NCBI GenBank assembly: GCA_022844345.1
Contig: JALHLU010000003.1
Coordinates: 1-64,000, forward strand
Direction of reading: 5' to 3'
Length of the DNA: 64,000 nucleotides
DNA from: Hyphomonadaceae bacterium
Lineage (GTDB): Bacteria; Pseudomonadota; Alphaproteobacteria; Caulobacterales; Hyphomonadaceae
Position 1 is the first letter of the stretch. Every line of letters starts with the position of its first letter. The notes beneath the pieces were generated by a model. The model saw nothing but the letters and a program-made list of their open reading frames with translations, ran no database searches and was not told where the DNA came from. The position numbers were made by a program, and so were the translations under genes. Shown piece after piece: positions 35,226 to 44,429 of the stretch.

Positions 35226-36145
35226 TCGCCAACCTCGGGCGTCGGCTGCGTCGACGGGTTGGGATCGGGCGTCGATGGCAGGCCTTTCCACGGCTCGGGC
35301 CAGTCGATGCGAATGTCGTAACGCTTGCGCATGCGCGCGTGGAACTCGTCGCGCGCATCGTTGCGGCGCGCTTCGACCCAGTCGGAATGCACGCGGTCCA
35401 CGATCTCGGCCAGCGGCACGGCGCGGCCGGGCTCGACCTCCACAAGGATCACCACATGCTGTCCGAAGGGCGAGGCCACCGGCCCGAACCAGTCATCCCC
35501 GGTGGCGGCAAACGCAGCTGCTGCGAAGTCAACGCCGAACAGGGCGGAGACGCCCTCCTGCGTGGTCAGCGGTATCGCGGCGGGCAACATCGATTTGTCG
35601 CCAAGACCGGCGGCATCTGCTCCGGAATTCAGCGCCGCGAGCGCCGCCTCCGCGTCGGCGCGCACTGCTGCGCCACGCTTGTCGCTGCTCAGTAGAACCT
35701 GGCGCATCGCGCGGCGCTCCGGCAGGCGGAACTTTTCAGGGTGGGCGTCGAGCCAGGCCTGAAGTTCGGCGCCGGAGGGCGTTTCGCTCGCGGCCCCGTC
35801 CTCGATCATGAACTCGATCTTCTGTCGCATGCGCCGCCGCACGATCGTGTCGTCGGCGTCGAGCCCCATCGCGATGGCCTCGCGATAGCCCACCTCCTCG
35901 CTGACGAAGTCGTCGACCAGAGCCTGCAGCTCTTCCCGCGTCGGCAACCTGCCTGACAAGAGCAGGAAGCTCTGCGCGATCTGGCCCACACGGCCTTCGC
36001 TGACGACAATTGTCTCGCCTGCGGGGCCTTCGTCCGGACCATTGATGAGTCCGTTGACCACGAACAACGCGGCGCCGATAGCCAGGAAATGGACCAGCGG
36101 TTCACGCGCAGCGCGCTTTAGGAACTCCACCACAGTTGACGCCAT
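35222..36145 (-). CDS. Membrane-anchored parvulin-type peptidyl-prolyl isomerase
   Basis: A 307-residue protein. One N-terminal transmembrane helix (LVHFLAIGAALFVVNGLI) anchors it in the inner membrane with a SurA/PpiD-like helical region and a PpiC domain (about 130-270) showing MRQVLLSS and GWFGPV-like DDWFGPVASPFGQHVVILVE. The Pro-rich tail is disordered. It is probably a folding factor for an exported partner, perhaps the DUF3604 or HupE protein of the same operon (inference). Neighbours: DUF3604 11 bases upstream, HupE overlapping downstream. Confidence 0.82.
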   Translation of the reverse strand: MASTVVEFLKRAAREPLVHFLAIGAALFVVNGLINGPDEGPAGETIVVSEGRVGQIAQSFLLLSGRLPTREELQALVDDFVSEEVGYREAIAMGLDADDTIVRRRMRQKIEFMIEDGAASETPSGAELQAWLDAHPEKFRLPERRAMRQVLLSSDKRGAAVRADAEAALAALNSGADAAGLGDKSMLPAAIPLTTQEGVSALFGVDFAAAAFAATGDDWFGPVASPFGQHVVILVEVEPGRAVPLAEIVDRVHSDWVEARRNDARDEFHARMRKRYDIRIDWPEPWKGLPSTPDPNPSTQPTPEVGE

Positions 36146-36156
36146 GCTGGGCTGGC

Positions 36157-38049
36157 CTAGCTCGCCTTGGTCGGGATGAACCAGATCGGCGAGGTATAGG
36201 CCCGCTCCTGGATCGTCTTCTCGAGTTCAGGGTTCGGCTCGATGCCAAGCCTGATCGCATCCCAGGTTGACCACCGGCAGGTGGGATTTTCCAGAACGCG
36301 GACGTAATAGAACGCATTCTGCTTGGGATCGAATTCCGGATCGGACCACGCCGCAGTCATCTCCGCATCGCCCTTGTCCTGGCTGAACGAGCAGGTCTTC
36401 GTGTCCACCGTCGCGCCATTGTCGGCGCAGCGATGCGTGCGCGGGTCCAGCGTCATGCCATCAGAGCAAGCGACGTCGAACACCTTCTCCTGAGCCTTGC
36501 CACTGGCGTCGAGCCAGCCCTTGATGATCTGGAGGCGCTGCAGCGGCGCGGAGTTCGCATCCCGCATCGCCATCACCAGGAAATCCGGCTTTCCACTCGC
36601 CTGGCCGACAAGGTCGCCGCCCATGGCGACGCCGTTCGCATAGGCGTTCTTGACGCCCTCATCGCTCGTCAGCGTCTGGTCGCCAATGCCATAACCAGCA
36701 AAGAACCGCACCCGGATACGAGGGCCCGACGTGGCAAATGTTTCCTTGCGGCGCAGCGCGTCATAGATTTCCTCGCGCGTGTTTTCCTTGGCCCACACGC
36801 CCGTAAGACCGGAAGCGCCCCACGTTGCAAAGCGCGCGATGTTGTCGCCCAGCTTGTAGTTGGACCAGTCCTTGCCCGCGGGCGGGGCCGAGCCGCGCAG
36901 TTCCGGAGTTGCATCGCGGATGCCGACCTTGGAGAGATAGCTGTTCTCTTCATAGGAGCCGGCGGCGTTGTGCGTGTCGGACGACCCGATGACGCCGAAC
37001 TTGTAGGGGTTGGCGCCAACCTGCGCCTCGATCTCGAGGCCATCCTTCATCGCCTTGCGGACATAGCCGCCATCGAACTTCGTGATCGGCGTGGCCGTGC
37101 CGATATACCACTCCATGATCTCGAAGCCCGCAAACTCGTCGTTCGGCGACAGTAGCGGGTGGGTTTCGGACGTGCCCTTCACCTGCGTGACCTCGGCCAG
37201 CGGCTCGTTGCGCACGCGCAGCTCGGCCCACTCGCGGTCGACCGGCTGGCCGTTCCATTTAGTACGCTCGTACATCGTGCCGTTCGAGCCATTGCCATTG
37301 TGCGTGATCGCGAGCGATTCCATCCCCGCCGCACGCTGCTGGTCCATCCAGGTCCAGAGGTCCTCAGGGTTCTGCGATTCAAGCGCGGAGAACGGCAGCT
37401 CCGGGACAGTGTCGCCCTGGAAGATAACATTACGGTGCAGGTTCCGCCCCTCGGGTGCGGATGTGAATTCATAGCCGACGAGCGTCGTGAACTTGCCCGG
37501 CTCATAGTTGCGCTTGGCCGACTCGATGATGTCGTGCCAGGCCGACTTCACGGTGCGCAGGTCCGAGAATTCCGGCATTCTTTGCGCCGCTCTCAGCGTG
37601 TCACTGAACTTCCGGAACGATGCGTTGACCTGCACCTGGTCCGTCGAGAACAGCTCCTTCGCGTAAGGCACCTGCGAATAGGGATCGCCCTCGGTATCGA
37701 TCGCCGGCAGCACGCCGAGATACTCAGCGTGGTCGGTAACGGCGAGGAAATCCAGCGGCCCCGAGTTCAGCTTCATCTCGAAGCCGGCCGCGTGCTTTAC
37801 CGTGCCGCCCTTGGCGTAGGCGTAGGCCTCGTCGGGCGAGGCGCGCACGTTGAATATGTAGGCGTCGAACGAGTTGCGCGTGTGCAGGTGCAGATCGCCG
37901 AAATAGACATTGTTCAGCGGATTGGGCGCCGGACGGGCCGCCGCCGCGCCGGGCTGTTCCGGCCCGCTTGCCGGGGCCTCCCCGCCACATGCCGCCAGCA
38001 ATGCCGCCGCGCAAACTGCCCCGCCAACTGCGAATGCAATACGTTTCAT
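36157..38049 (-). CDS. DUF3604 exported lipoprotein
   Basis: A 630-residue lipoprotein (lipobox LLAAC, Cys21; GGGGAGG ribosome site fixes the start). The mature protein is of the DUF3604 family: it begins NVYFGDLHLHTRNSFDAY, a PHP-like metal-binding signature, followed by VTDHAEYLG, ITHNGNGSNG and GVIGSSDTHN, all rich in putative metal ligands (His/Asp). The fold suggests a metal-dependent phosphoesterase-like enzyme, but no activity is known to me for the family. Pairs of Cys near the C-terminus may form disulfides. It is the first gene of the DUF3604-parvulin-HupE operon. Confidence 0.85.
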   Translation of the reverse strand: MKRIAFAVGGAVCAAALLAACGGEAPASGPEQPGAAAARPAPNPLNNVYFGDLHLHTRNSFDAYIFNVRASPDEAYAYAKGGTVKHAAGFEMKLNSGPLDFLAVTDHAEYLGVLPAIDTEGDPYSQVPYAKELFSTDQVQVNASFRKFSDTLRAAQRMPEFSDLRTVKSAWHDIIESAKRNYEPGKFTTLVGYEFTSAPEGRNLHRNVIFQGDTVPELPFSALESQNPEDLWTWMDQQRAAGMESLAITHNGNGSNGTMYERTKWNGQPVDREWAELRVRNEPLAEVTQVKGTSETHPLLSPNDEFAGFEIMEWYIGTATPITKFDGGYVRKAMKDGLEIEAQVGANPYKFGVIGSSDTHNAAGSYEENSYLSKVGIRDATPELRGSAPPAGKDWSNYKLGDNIARFATWGASGLTGVWAKENTREEIYDALRRKETFATSGPRIRVRFFAGYGIGDQTLTSDEGVKNAYANGVAMGGDLVGQASGKPDFLVMAMRDANSAPLQRLQIIKGWLDASGKAQEKVFDVACSDGMTLDPRTHRCADNGATVDTKTCSFSQDKGDAEMTAAWSDPEFDPKQNAFYYVRVLENPTCRWSTWDAIRLGIEPNPELEKTIQERAYTSPIWFIPTKAS

Positions 38050-38173
38050 CGTCGCCTCCCCTAGAGACGTGTTTTGATACTGTTCAGTATATTCTGTACG
38101 AGAGTCGAGGCTGCGTCCAGTCGCAATCGGGAGCAATCATTCCCGGCAGCTGCCTGATCCCGGCGGCCAAACG

Positions 38174-38641
38174 TCAGTAGCCGAGCGCCTTCACCAGCGT
38201 GGCGCCTGTCATGAAGATCAGGATCACCGAGCCAACTGTCCACAGCGTGGCGCGGATCTCGTGAATCTGCGCTGTGAGGTAGGCGAGGAAGTGGAGCAGG
38301 CGCGAGACGACGTAGCCGTAGAACAGCCATTGCGCGAGCAGGAGGTCCGGCTGCGTCGCCACAAAGAGCAGGCCCGCGACGAGGAAAAACGGAATGTTCT
38401 CGAGGTCGTTGAGATGGATACGCCGTATGCGGTCAACGCGCTCATTAGGCCCCACCTGCCCCGGTTGCGGATTGCGGTTCATTGGCGTTTTCTTGCCGTC
38501 TTCCGGGTTCCGGAAGCCGGCATTTGCACCCATCATCCGCACCACCGTGAGCCACGACATGGCCACCGCTTTCAAGATCATGATGCACGCGGCCGCGACA
38601 TAGGTCGCAAACACGGGATTCTGCAGGCTGAAATCTGTCAT
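38174..38641 (-). CDS. MAPEG-family membrane protein
   Basis: A 155-residue membrane protein with four predicted helices, similar to microsomal glutathione S-transferase 1. It contains the MAPEG signature ERVDRIRRIHLNDLENIPFF and FLAYL near the end. Eukaryotic relatives conjugate glutathione or make eicosanoids; bacterial roles are unclear. The start is the ATG of MTDFSLQNPVF, since upstream sequence is non-homologous. Confidence 0.9.
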   Translation of the reverse strand: MTDFSLQNPVFATYVAAACIMILKAVAMSWLTVVRMMGANAGFRNPEDGKKTPMNRNPQPGQVGPNERVDRIRRIHLNDLENIPFFLVAGLLFVATQPDLLLAQWLFYGYVVSRLLHFLAYLTAQIHEIRATLWTVGSVILIFMTGATLVKALGY

Positions 38642-38734
38642 GGAAACGGCCTCCCCTATCGGGCGCCACTGTGACCGCGAACCGGGCTCAAGCAAAGGCG
38701 TGACGTAAGACCAGCCGCGTTGCACACTGGCGCT

Positions 38735-39892
38735 ATGAGCGAGGCAGAGATCCATCCCGAAATCCGCGACGCGGTGCGCAAGCTGTGCGCACGCTTCCCG
38801 GGCCCGTACTGGCGCGCGCTGGATCGCGAGCGCGCCTATCCCACCGAGTTCGTGAAGGCGTTGACGGAGGCCGGCTGGCTCTCCGTGTTGATCCCAGAAA
38901 AATATGGCGGGTCTGGTCTTGGCCTGTCGGCGGCCTGCGCGGTGCTGGAGGAAATCCATCGCTCGGGCGCGAACGGCGCCGCCTGCCACGCGCAGATGTA
39001 CACGATGGGGACGCTTCTGCGTCACGGATCGGAGGCGCAGAAGGACAAGTGGCTGCCCAAGATCGCCACCGGCGAAATCCGCCTGCAGGCGTTCGGCGTC
39101 ACCGAACCCACCAGCGGCACGGACACCACGCGTATCCAGACCTTAGCGAAACGTGATGGCGACCGCTACATCGTCAACGGCTCCAAGATATGGATCAGCA
39201 GGGCTGAGCATTCGGACCTGATGGTTCTCCTCTGCCGCACCAGCCCGCGCGACGACAAGGGCAAGACGTCTGACGGAATGAGCGTGCTGCTTGTCGACAT
39301 GCGGGAGGCAAGGGGGCGTGGCCTTACCATCAATCCTGTTCGCACCATGCTGAACCACGCCACCACCGAACTCTTCTTCGACAATCTCGAAGTCCCCGCC
39401 GAAAACCTGATCGGCAAGGAAGGTTCGGGCTTCAAGTATATCCTCGACGGCATGAACGCCGAGCGCATCCTGATCGCCGCCGAATGTATCGGCGATGGCC
39501 GCTTCTTCATCGACCGCGCCGCTGCCTACGCCAAGGACCGCTCCGTCTTCGGCCGCGCGATTGGCGAGAATCAGGGCGTACAATTCCCCATCGCCCGCGC
39601 GCATGTGCAGGTTACCGCCGCCTCGCTGATGGTCGATCACGCTGCAAGCCTGTTCGAGGCGGGCAAGCCCTGCGGCTCGGAAGCCAACATGGCTAAGATG
39701 ACGGCATCCGAAGCCAGCTGGTACGCCGCCGACATGTGCGTGCAGACGCATGGCGGCTTTGGCTTTGCCGAGGAGTACGACATAGAACGCAAGTTCCGCG
39801 AAACGCGCCTGTATCAAGTGGCGCCTATCTCCACCAACCTCATCCTCAGCCATGTGGCGACGCATGTGCTGGGACTGCCGAAGTCGTTCTAA
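38735..39892 (+). CDS. Acyl-CoA dehydrogenase
   Basis: A 385-residue flavoenzyme introducing a double bond in an acyl-CoA. The ACAD signatures are present: EKYGGSGLGLSAACAV, FGVTEPTSGTDTTRIQT, GSKIWISRAEHSD, and near the C-terminus QTHGGFGFAEEYDIERKFRETRLYQV. A catalytic Glu is expected at about residue 360 by family position. It lies a little upstream of, but is not clearly cotranscribed with, the hydratase-lyase-transferase operon. The substrate is unknown. Confidence 0.93.
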   Translation: MSEAEIHPEIRDAVRKLCARFPGPYWRALDRERAYPTEFVKALTEAGWLSVLIPEKYGGSGLGLSAACAVLEEIHRSGANGAACHAQMYTMGTLLRHGSEAQKDKWLPKIATGEIRLQAFGVTEPTSGTDTTRIQTLAKRDGDRYIVNGSKIWISRAEHSDLMVLLCRTSPRDDKGKTSDGMSVLLVDMREARGRGLTINPVRTMLNHATTELFFDNLEVPAENLIGKEGSGFKYILDGMNAERILIAAECIGDGRFFIDRAAAYAKDRSVFGRAIGENQGVQFPIARAHVQVTAASLMVDHAASLFEAGKPCGSEANMAKMTASEASWYAADMCVQTHGGFGFAEEYDIERKFRETRLYQVAPISTNLILSHVATHVLGLPKSF

Positions 39893-39974
39893 ACTTAAGC
39901 GCCCTTGATGAACACACGGAGCAGTCCCAACTCGATGGCTCCTAAAGCCCACAACCAGCTGAGATGATTGTCGC

Positions 39975-40445
39975 GTGGCAATAGACGTCAAGATTATTGA
40001 CACCCTCGTCGATGGGTTGAAGCCGACAGGCCTGATAACACTTATCAAGATGAGCAGACTTGGGCCGATATTGTTCTTCGGCCGGCGCGACATCGTCAAA
40101 GTATATCGACCGCGCCCCTATCGGGCATTTGGCACTCGCCTACTCGGCGGCGAAATCGGCTTCTTTGTTAGCCCGTATACCGAAGACCTTCGCGATCAAT
40201 CCAGGATTCCAGTTCCGCAAACGCTGATCATGTACCCGACCCAAAACTATCCAGTGATCGTACGGGCATCAACCATTGCGGATGGTCGTGTGTCGGACGA
40301 GATGATCAGACTGCTAGCGCTGCATCTGGATAGAATCCCTGGCACTTCTGACGAGTTACGCGAAAATTTTGGCGCTGATTATTTTGACCGGGAGGAACCG
40401 CAGCGCGGTAGAATTCTAGTAGATCATCTGAGATCTCTAAGCTGA
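39975..40445 (+). CDS. Hypothetical protein in AT-richer islet
   Basis: A 156-residue protein with a GTG start, no signal peptide and no membrane segment. It contains GRRDIVKVYRPRPYRAFGTR and EIGFFVSPYTEDL. The gene and flanks (about 39890-40510) are clearly lower in GC than neighbouring genes, with codons unlike them, suggesting a recent insert. The family is not recognised. It is isolated by about 80 bases on the left and 70 on the right. Confidence 0.5.
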   Translation: MAIDVKIIDTLVDGLKPTGLITLIKMSRLGPILFFGRRDIVKVYRPRPYRAFGTRLLGGEIGFFVSPYTEDLRDQSRIPVPQTLIMYPTQNYPVIVRASTIADGRVSDEMIRLLALHLDRIPGTSDELRENFGADYFDREEPQRGRILVDHLRSLS

Positions 40446-40513
40446 GTTGCGATGGAGTAGGATCAGCGGTATCGGCACTATGTGCCTGACTCCCTGACCG
40501 CGAATATTGCCTC

Positions 40514-41341
40514 GTGACAACAATGACTCATCCGCCTGACTGGATCGGCCGCAGCGAGACCACGCTAGACCATGCCGCGCGTGAACCGTTCCAGCGCCTC
40601 GCCGCGCTGCTCGACCGCGAGCCTGAACGCGACGCCATCCCGCCGATGGGACATCTGCTGTGCTTCCTCCCCGGCGCGCCGCAGTCGGAAATCGGCCCGG
40701 ACGGCCATCCCATGCGCGGCGGCATCGTTCCGCCCATCGACCTTCCCATGCGCATGGCCGCTGGCAGTCGTGTCAGCTTCCACGCGCCTATCCCATTCGG
40801 CGCAGACATTCGCCGCGTGACGACCATCGCCAATGTTTCGGAGAAGGCGGGCCGCACGGGCCGCCTCGCTTTCCTGACACTCCGTCACGATATCTACTCA
40901 GGCGACACGCTCTGCGTCACAGACGAAGCCGACATCGTCTTCCGCGAAAAAAGCGGCAACGCCCAGCCGCTGCCGCCCGGCGAGCGGCGCGAGGCCCAGG
41001 TCTCGCGCAAGATCGATCCCACGGCCGCGCTGCTGTTCCGCTTCTCGGCGCTCACCTACAACGCCCACCGCATCCACTACGACCGCGACTACGCCATGCG
41101 CGAAGAAGGTTATCCGGGGCTGGTCGTGCATGGTCCGCTGCTCGCCACGCTGTTGGTTGATCATTTCCGCCGGCACAGACCGCATGACAGAATTGCGTCA
41201 TTCACTTTCCGTGCGCAACGACCGGTATTTGACCTTGCGCCCTTCAGCGTGAATCTGGTCGATACGGATGGCGGCGCCGATGTCTGGGCCGCCGATGCGG
41301 ACGGATACGTTGCCATGTCGGGACGTATCGGCGTCAGTTAG
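40514..41341 (+). CDS. FAS1-type dehydratase/hydratase (MaoC-like), candidate itaconyl-CoA hydratase
   Basis: A 275-residue double hot-dog protein of the FAS1-like dehydratase (Meh/HTD2/MaoC) class. The first half carries PMGHLLCFLPGAPQSEIGPDGHPMRGG, the second the catalytic region FRFSALTYNAHRIHYDRDYA with the NAHRIHYD His/Asp motif and YPGLVVHGPL. It hydrates or dehydrates a dicarboxylic enoyl-CoA. Ten bases separate its stop from the start of the CitE-like lyase. Together with that gene and the CoA-transferase it matches the Ich role of itaconate catabolism (inference). Mesaconyl-CoA or another C5 acid is an alternative. Confidence 0.85.
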   Translation: MTTMTHPPDWIGRSETTLDHAAREPFQRLAALLDREPERDAIPPMGHLLCFLPGAPQSEIGPDGHPMRGGIVPPIDLPMRMAAGSRVSFHAPIPFGADIRRVTTIANVSEKAGRTGRLAFLTLRHDIYSGDTLCVTDEADIVFREKSGNAQPLPPGERREAQVSRKIDPTAALLFRFSALTYNAHRIHYDRDYAMREEGYPGLVVHGPLLATLLVDHFRRHRPHDRIASFTFRAQRPVFDLAPFSVNLVDTDGGADVWAADADGYVAMSGRIGVS

Positions 41342-41351
41342 GGAGCACGCG

Positions 41352-42203
41352 GTGACGACCAGCTGGCGTTCGATGTTGTTCGTACCCGCCGCCGCGCCAC
41401 AGCGCTGGCAGAAGGCCCACACGCGCGGCGCCGATGCGCTGATCATCGACCTTGAGGATTCAACACAGCCAGAGGCCAAGGCCGCCGCCCGCATGCTGGC
41501 GACCGACGCGATTACGACACTCCACGGGCACGGCGCCATCGTCACGGCCCGCGTCAACAATGACGAGCACTATCTTGCCGACGATCTCGAAGCGGTGGTG
41601 CGCCCGGGGCTCGCCGCCATCGTGATGCCCAAGGTTGAGCAGCGCGCCGACCTCGACAGCCTGTCCGCCATGCTGGACGCGCTCGAATACGAACACGGCC
41701 TGGACCGCGGGACCATCGGCGTCGTCGCCGTGATCGAAAGCCCCCGCGCTCTGGAGCGCGTGACGGCCATCGCAGATGGTCCGCGCCTCATCGGCATCTC
41801 GCTCGGCAGCGAGGATTTCGCGCTCTCGCTTGGCCGCCCTCCCACACCGCAGTCGCTCGGCCTCGCCGCACAGGCCATCGCCTATGCCGCGTCCGCCCGC
41901 GGCCTCATGGGCATCGGCATGGCCAGCGGCATCGCCAACTTCGCCGATCTCGATGCCTTCGCAGAGGAAGCCCGCCGCTCTCATGCCGCCGGCCTCACAG
42001 GCGCCATGTGCATCCACCCGAACCAGGTGCCTGTGCTCAACCAGTGCTTCGGCCACAGCGAAGCCGAAATCACAGAAGCGCACGCCATCCTAGCCGCGTG
42101 GGATAAACGCGCCGATGGCGTCGTCTCTCACAACGGCCGCATGATCGACCAGCCTGTCGTCGAACGCGCGCGCCGTCTTCTCAAGTCAGCCGGCATCGCG
42201 TGA
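41352..42203 (+). CDS. HpcH/HpaI (CitE-like) CoA-ester lyase, candidate citramalyl-CoA lyase
   Basis: A 283-residue TIM-barrel lyase of the CitE/malyl-CoA lyase group. Motifs are SMLFVPAAAPQR, LIIDLEDSTQPEAKAAAR (metal-binding Asp/Glu), IVMPKVE, VIESPRALERV and GSEDFALSLG. GTG start with GGGAG seven bases upstream. It cleaves a C-C bond in a (S)-citramalyl-, malyl- or similar CoA. It overlaps the CoA-transferase by four bases. In the itaconate pathway this would be Ccl, giving pyruvate and acetyl-CoA. Confidence 0.87.
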   Translation: MTTSWRSMLFVPAAAPQRWQKAHTRGADALIIDLEDSTQPEAKAAARMLATDAITTLHGHGAIVTARVNNDEHYLADDLEAVVRPGLAAIVMPKVEQRADLDSLSAMLDALEYEHGLDRGTIGVVAVIESPRALERVTAIADGPRLIGISLGSEDFALSLGRPPTPQSLGLAAQAIAYAASARGLMGIGMASGIANFADLDAFAEEARRSHAAGLTGAMCIHPNQVPVLNQCFGHSEAEITEAHAILAAWDKRADGVVSHNGRMIDQPVVERARRLLKSAGIA

Positions 42204-43444
42204 AGACGGCGACAATCCAGGAAGTTCTCGGCAGCCTGCGCCCCGGCAACCGAGTCTTCTTTCAGGGCGGTCCCGGCGAATGCCTGCATTTGCACGATGC
42301 GCTTCGCGATGACCCCGGCGTCGGGGCCGGTATCGACTTCTGGTCGTGTCTCATCCCCGGCATCAACCGCCACGACTACGGCTCGCTTCCAGGCGACGTT
42401 CGCCTGACCACGTTCATGGCGTCGCCCACGTTGGAATCCTCCATCGCCAGCGGCCGCACGCAGCTCAACCCGATGCCATACTCGCAGATCGGCGAAACCC
42501 TCGCGCAGATGGATTTCGACGACGCCATTCTCCACGTCTCGCCGCCCGACAGGCGCGGCCTGTGCTCGTTCGGCGTCGCCTGCGACACGCCCGGCATCGT
42601 CTGGCCACGCGCGAAACGGCGCATCGCCTTCGTCAATCCGCGCATGCCATTCTTGCCTGGCGCCGAGACCATCCCGGCCGACAAAATAGACCTCGCCATC
42701 GAGATTAATGCGCCTCTGATCACCCCACTGCCCCCGCCAGCATCCCCCAAGAACGCCGTGCTCGACGCCATCGGCCGCAAAGCCGCCGATCTGATCCCCG
42801 ACGACAGCATTATCCAGTCCGGCATCGGCGACACGCCCGCAGCCATCGTCGCAGCGCTGCGCTTTCATCGCGGTCTGCGCGTCCACAGCGGCATCATCAC
42901 GCCCGAATACCAGGCCCTTTCCGAAGCCGGCGCGCTCGACACATCACCCGGTAACGTCACTGGCGTCGCCTGGGGCGGGCCAGCCTTCCATGACTGGCTG
43001 AAGCTCTCCGGCTTCACCCTCGCGTCGATCGGCGCTACGCACGCACACGCGATTCTTGCCGGCCTGCCGCGTTTCGTCTCGATCGGCTCCGCCATTGAGA
43101 TTGATCTTGCCGGCAATCTCAACCTCGAATGGCGCATGAGCCGCCGCATCAGCAGCGTCGGCGGCGCCAGCGACTTCATGGCCGGCGCAGCCGCCTCCCC
43201 CGGCGGCCTCTCCATCATCGCGCTGCAATCCGCCGGCGGCGGCGCGTCCCGCATCGTGCCCAGCATCGCCTCGCCCACCATTTCCGGCGGCCTTGCTGAC
43301 ACGATCGTGACCGAGCACGGCGTTGCGCAACTGAAGGGGCTTTCCCTGCGCCAGCGCGCCGAAGCCCTCATCGCCATCGCCGCCCCCGAGCACCAGCCCT
43401 TCCTTTCCCGTGCCGCCGAGACAATACTCGCCGCACAAAAATAG
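42200..43444 (+). CDS. Acetyl-CoA hydrolase/transferase-family CoA-transferase, candidate itaconate CoA-transferase
   Basis: A 414-residue class I CoA-transferase-like enzyme of the acetyl-CoA hydrolase (Cat1) family. N-terminal GNRVFFQGGPGECLHLHDAL, then SGIGDTPAAIVAAL near the active-site region (the conserved Glu expected in this fold), VTGVAWGGP, GSAIEIDLAGNLN and VTEHGVAQLKGLSL. GTG start overlaps the lyase stop (GTGA). In Yersinia and Pseudomonas a protein of this family (RipA/Ict) activates itaconate with CoA. The same triad here supports that role, but 4-hydroxybutyrate or acetate transferases are related. Confidence 0.87.
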   Translation: MKTATIQEVLGSLRPGNRVFFQGGPGECLHLHDALRDDPGVGAGIDFWSCLIPGINRHDYGSLPGDVRLTTFMASPTLESSIASGRTQLNPMPYSQIGETLAQMDFDDAILHVSPPDRRGLCSFGVACDTPGIVWPRAKRRIAFVNPRMPFLPGAETIPADKIDLAIEINAPLITPLPPPASPKNAVLDAIGRKAADLIPDDSIIQSGIGDTPAAIVAALRFHRGLRVHSGIITPEYQALSEAGALDTSPGNVTGVAWGGPAFHDWLKLSGFTLASIGATHAHAILAGLPRFVSIGSAIEIDLAGNLNLEWRMSRRISSVGGASDFMAGAAASPGGLSIIALQSAGGGASRIVPSIASPTISGGLADTIVTEHGVAQLKGLSLRQRAEALIAIAAPEHQPFLSRAAETILAAQK

Positions 43445-43466
43445 CGCGGCGGAGGAAATCAGGATC

Positions 43467-44429
43467 ATGTGGACACGTCGCCAGGCAGCGTTTCTGCCCC
43501 TCGCCGCCGGCGCCTGCGCAAGCTTGCCGGCCGGTCCGCCACTCGATGCGCAGTTCACCAATATCGAAACGCTGAGCGAGTCCGTCCATTCCGGCGTCTC
43601 GTCAGAGGACGGAGAACAGCGCCTGACAATGCGTCTTTGCCGCTATCCGCAGCTTGGCCTTGCCTGGCTCTGGATGCATGCGCGCATCGACGGCCAATTC
43701 TATTCCTTCGTCAACCACATCGCGCCCAGCGGAACCGACGCCACCGCCGTTGACGGGGACAGCGTGCGCTATGCCGACAGCGCCGCATCGCTTGTCTTCG
43801 AACGCAAGGGCAAGGTCACTGCGCCAACGGCAGCTTCGGCAAGCGGCAAGTGTCTGGCGCGCAAATCCGCAACCTCAGCCTTTGGCAATGGCGATCGGCG
43901 CATGGAAGCCTCAATCGACTTCTCGCCCGAGCGCCTCTACTCCGGCCTCAACAAGGGACGCACCGAAGTGTTCGGCAAGGGGCGCGCCTCGGTCACCATT
44001 AACGGCAGGCGCGTGGAATTCTCCGGCCCCGCCCAGTTCCACGAACAGGGCCAGACCAACCCGCGCTTCACCGCCGCGTTCTGCTACATGACGCTGTGGG
44101 GCGAAGGCGCCGCCTCCACCATGCTGATCACCGCCCGCCGCCGCGATGGCTACCTGCTCGAAGGCGACAGGGCGACAGAGGTCGCCGCCGTCGTGATTGA
44201 TCCGCCCGCCGCCCACCGGGCAATCAGCGTCACACTTGCTGACGGCCGCAAGCTCGGCGGAGAAGTCACCGTCGTCCAAGCCTATACCCTGCCGATGGTT
44301 GGCAACACCTGGCGCGGGCATATGGTCAACGTCGACCTCGGCGGCCGCTCATTCCGCGGCCACGTCAACGACTACATCATCAATGATGGCATTCCGTATC
44401 GGGGCGTCATTCCGCCGGCTTCAACGTGA
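43467..44429 (+). CDS. Exported hypothetical protein
   Basis: A 320-residue protein; GGAGG lies 15 bases before the ATG and AGGA nearer. The N-terminus (RRQAAFLPLAAGACASLPAG) is a lipoprotein- or Tat-like export signal (Arg pair, hydrophobic core, LAAGAC). The body is all-beta in appearance, with repeats of Gly/Tyr. A carotenoid 1,2-hydratase/CrtC- or lipocalin-like fold is possible (FSPERLYSGL, VQAYTLPMVGNTWRGHMV), but I cannot confirm it. It overlaps the 3' end of the convergent penicillin acylase gene by 23 bases. Confidence 0.55.
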   Translation: MWTRRQAAFLPLAAGACASLPAGPPLDAQFTNIETLSESVHSGVSSEDGEQRLTMRLCRYPQLGLAWLWMHARIDGQFYSFVNHIAPSGTDATAVDGDSVRYADSAASLVFERKGKVTAPTAASASGKCLARKSATSAFGNGDRRMEASIDFSPERLYSGLNKGRTEVFGKGRASVTINGRRVEFSGPAQFHEQGQTNPRFTAAFCYMTLWGEGAASTMLITARRRDGYLLEGDRATEVAAVVIDPPAAHRAISVTLADGRKLGGEVTVVQAYTLPMVGNTWRGHMVNVDLGGRSFRGHVNDYIINDGIPYRGVIPPAST

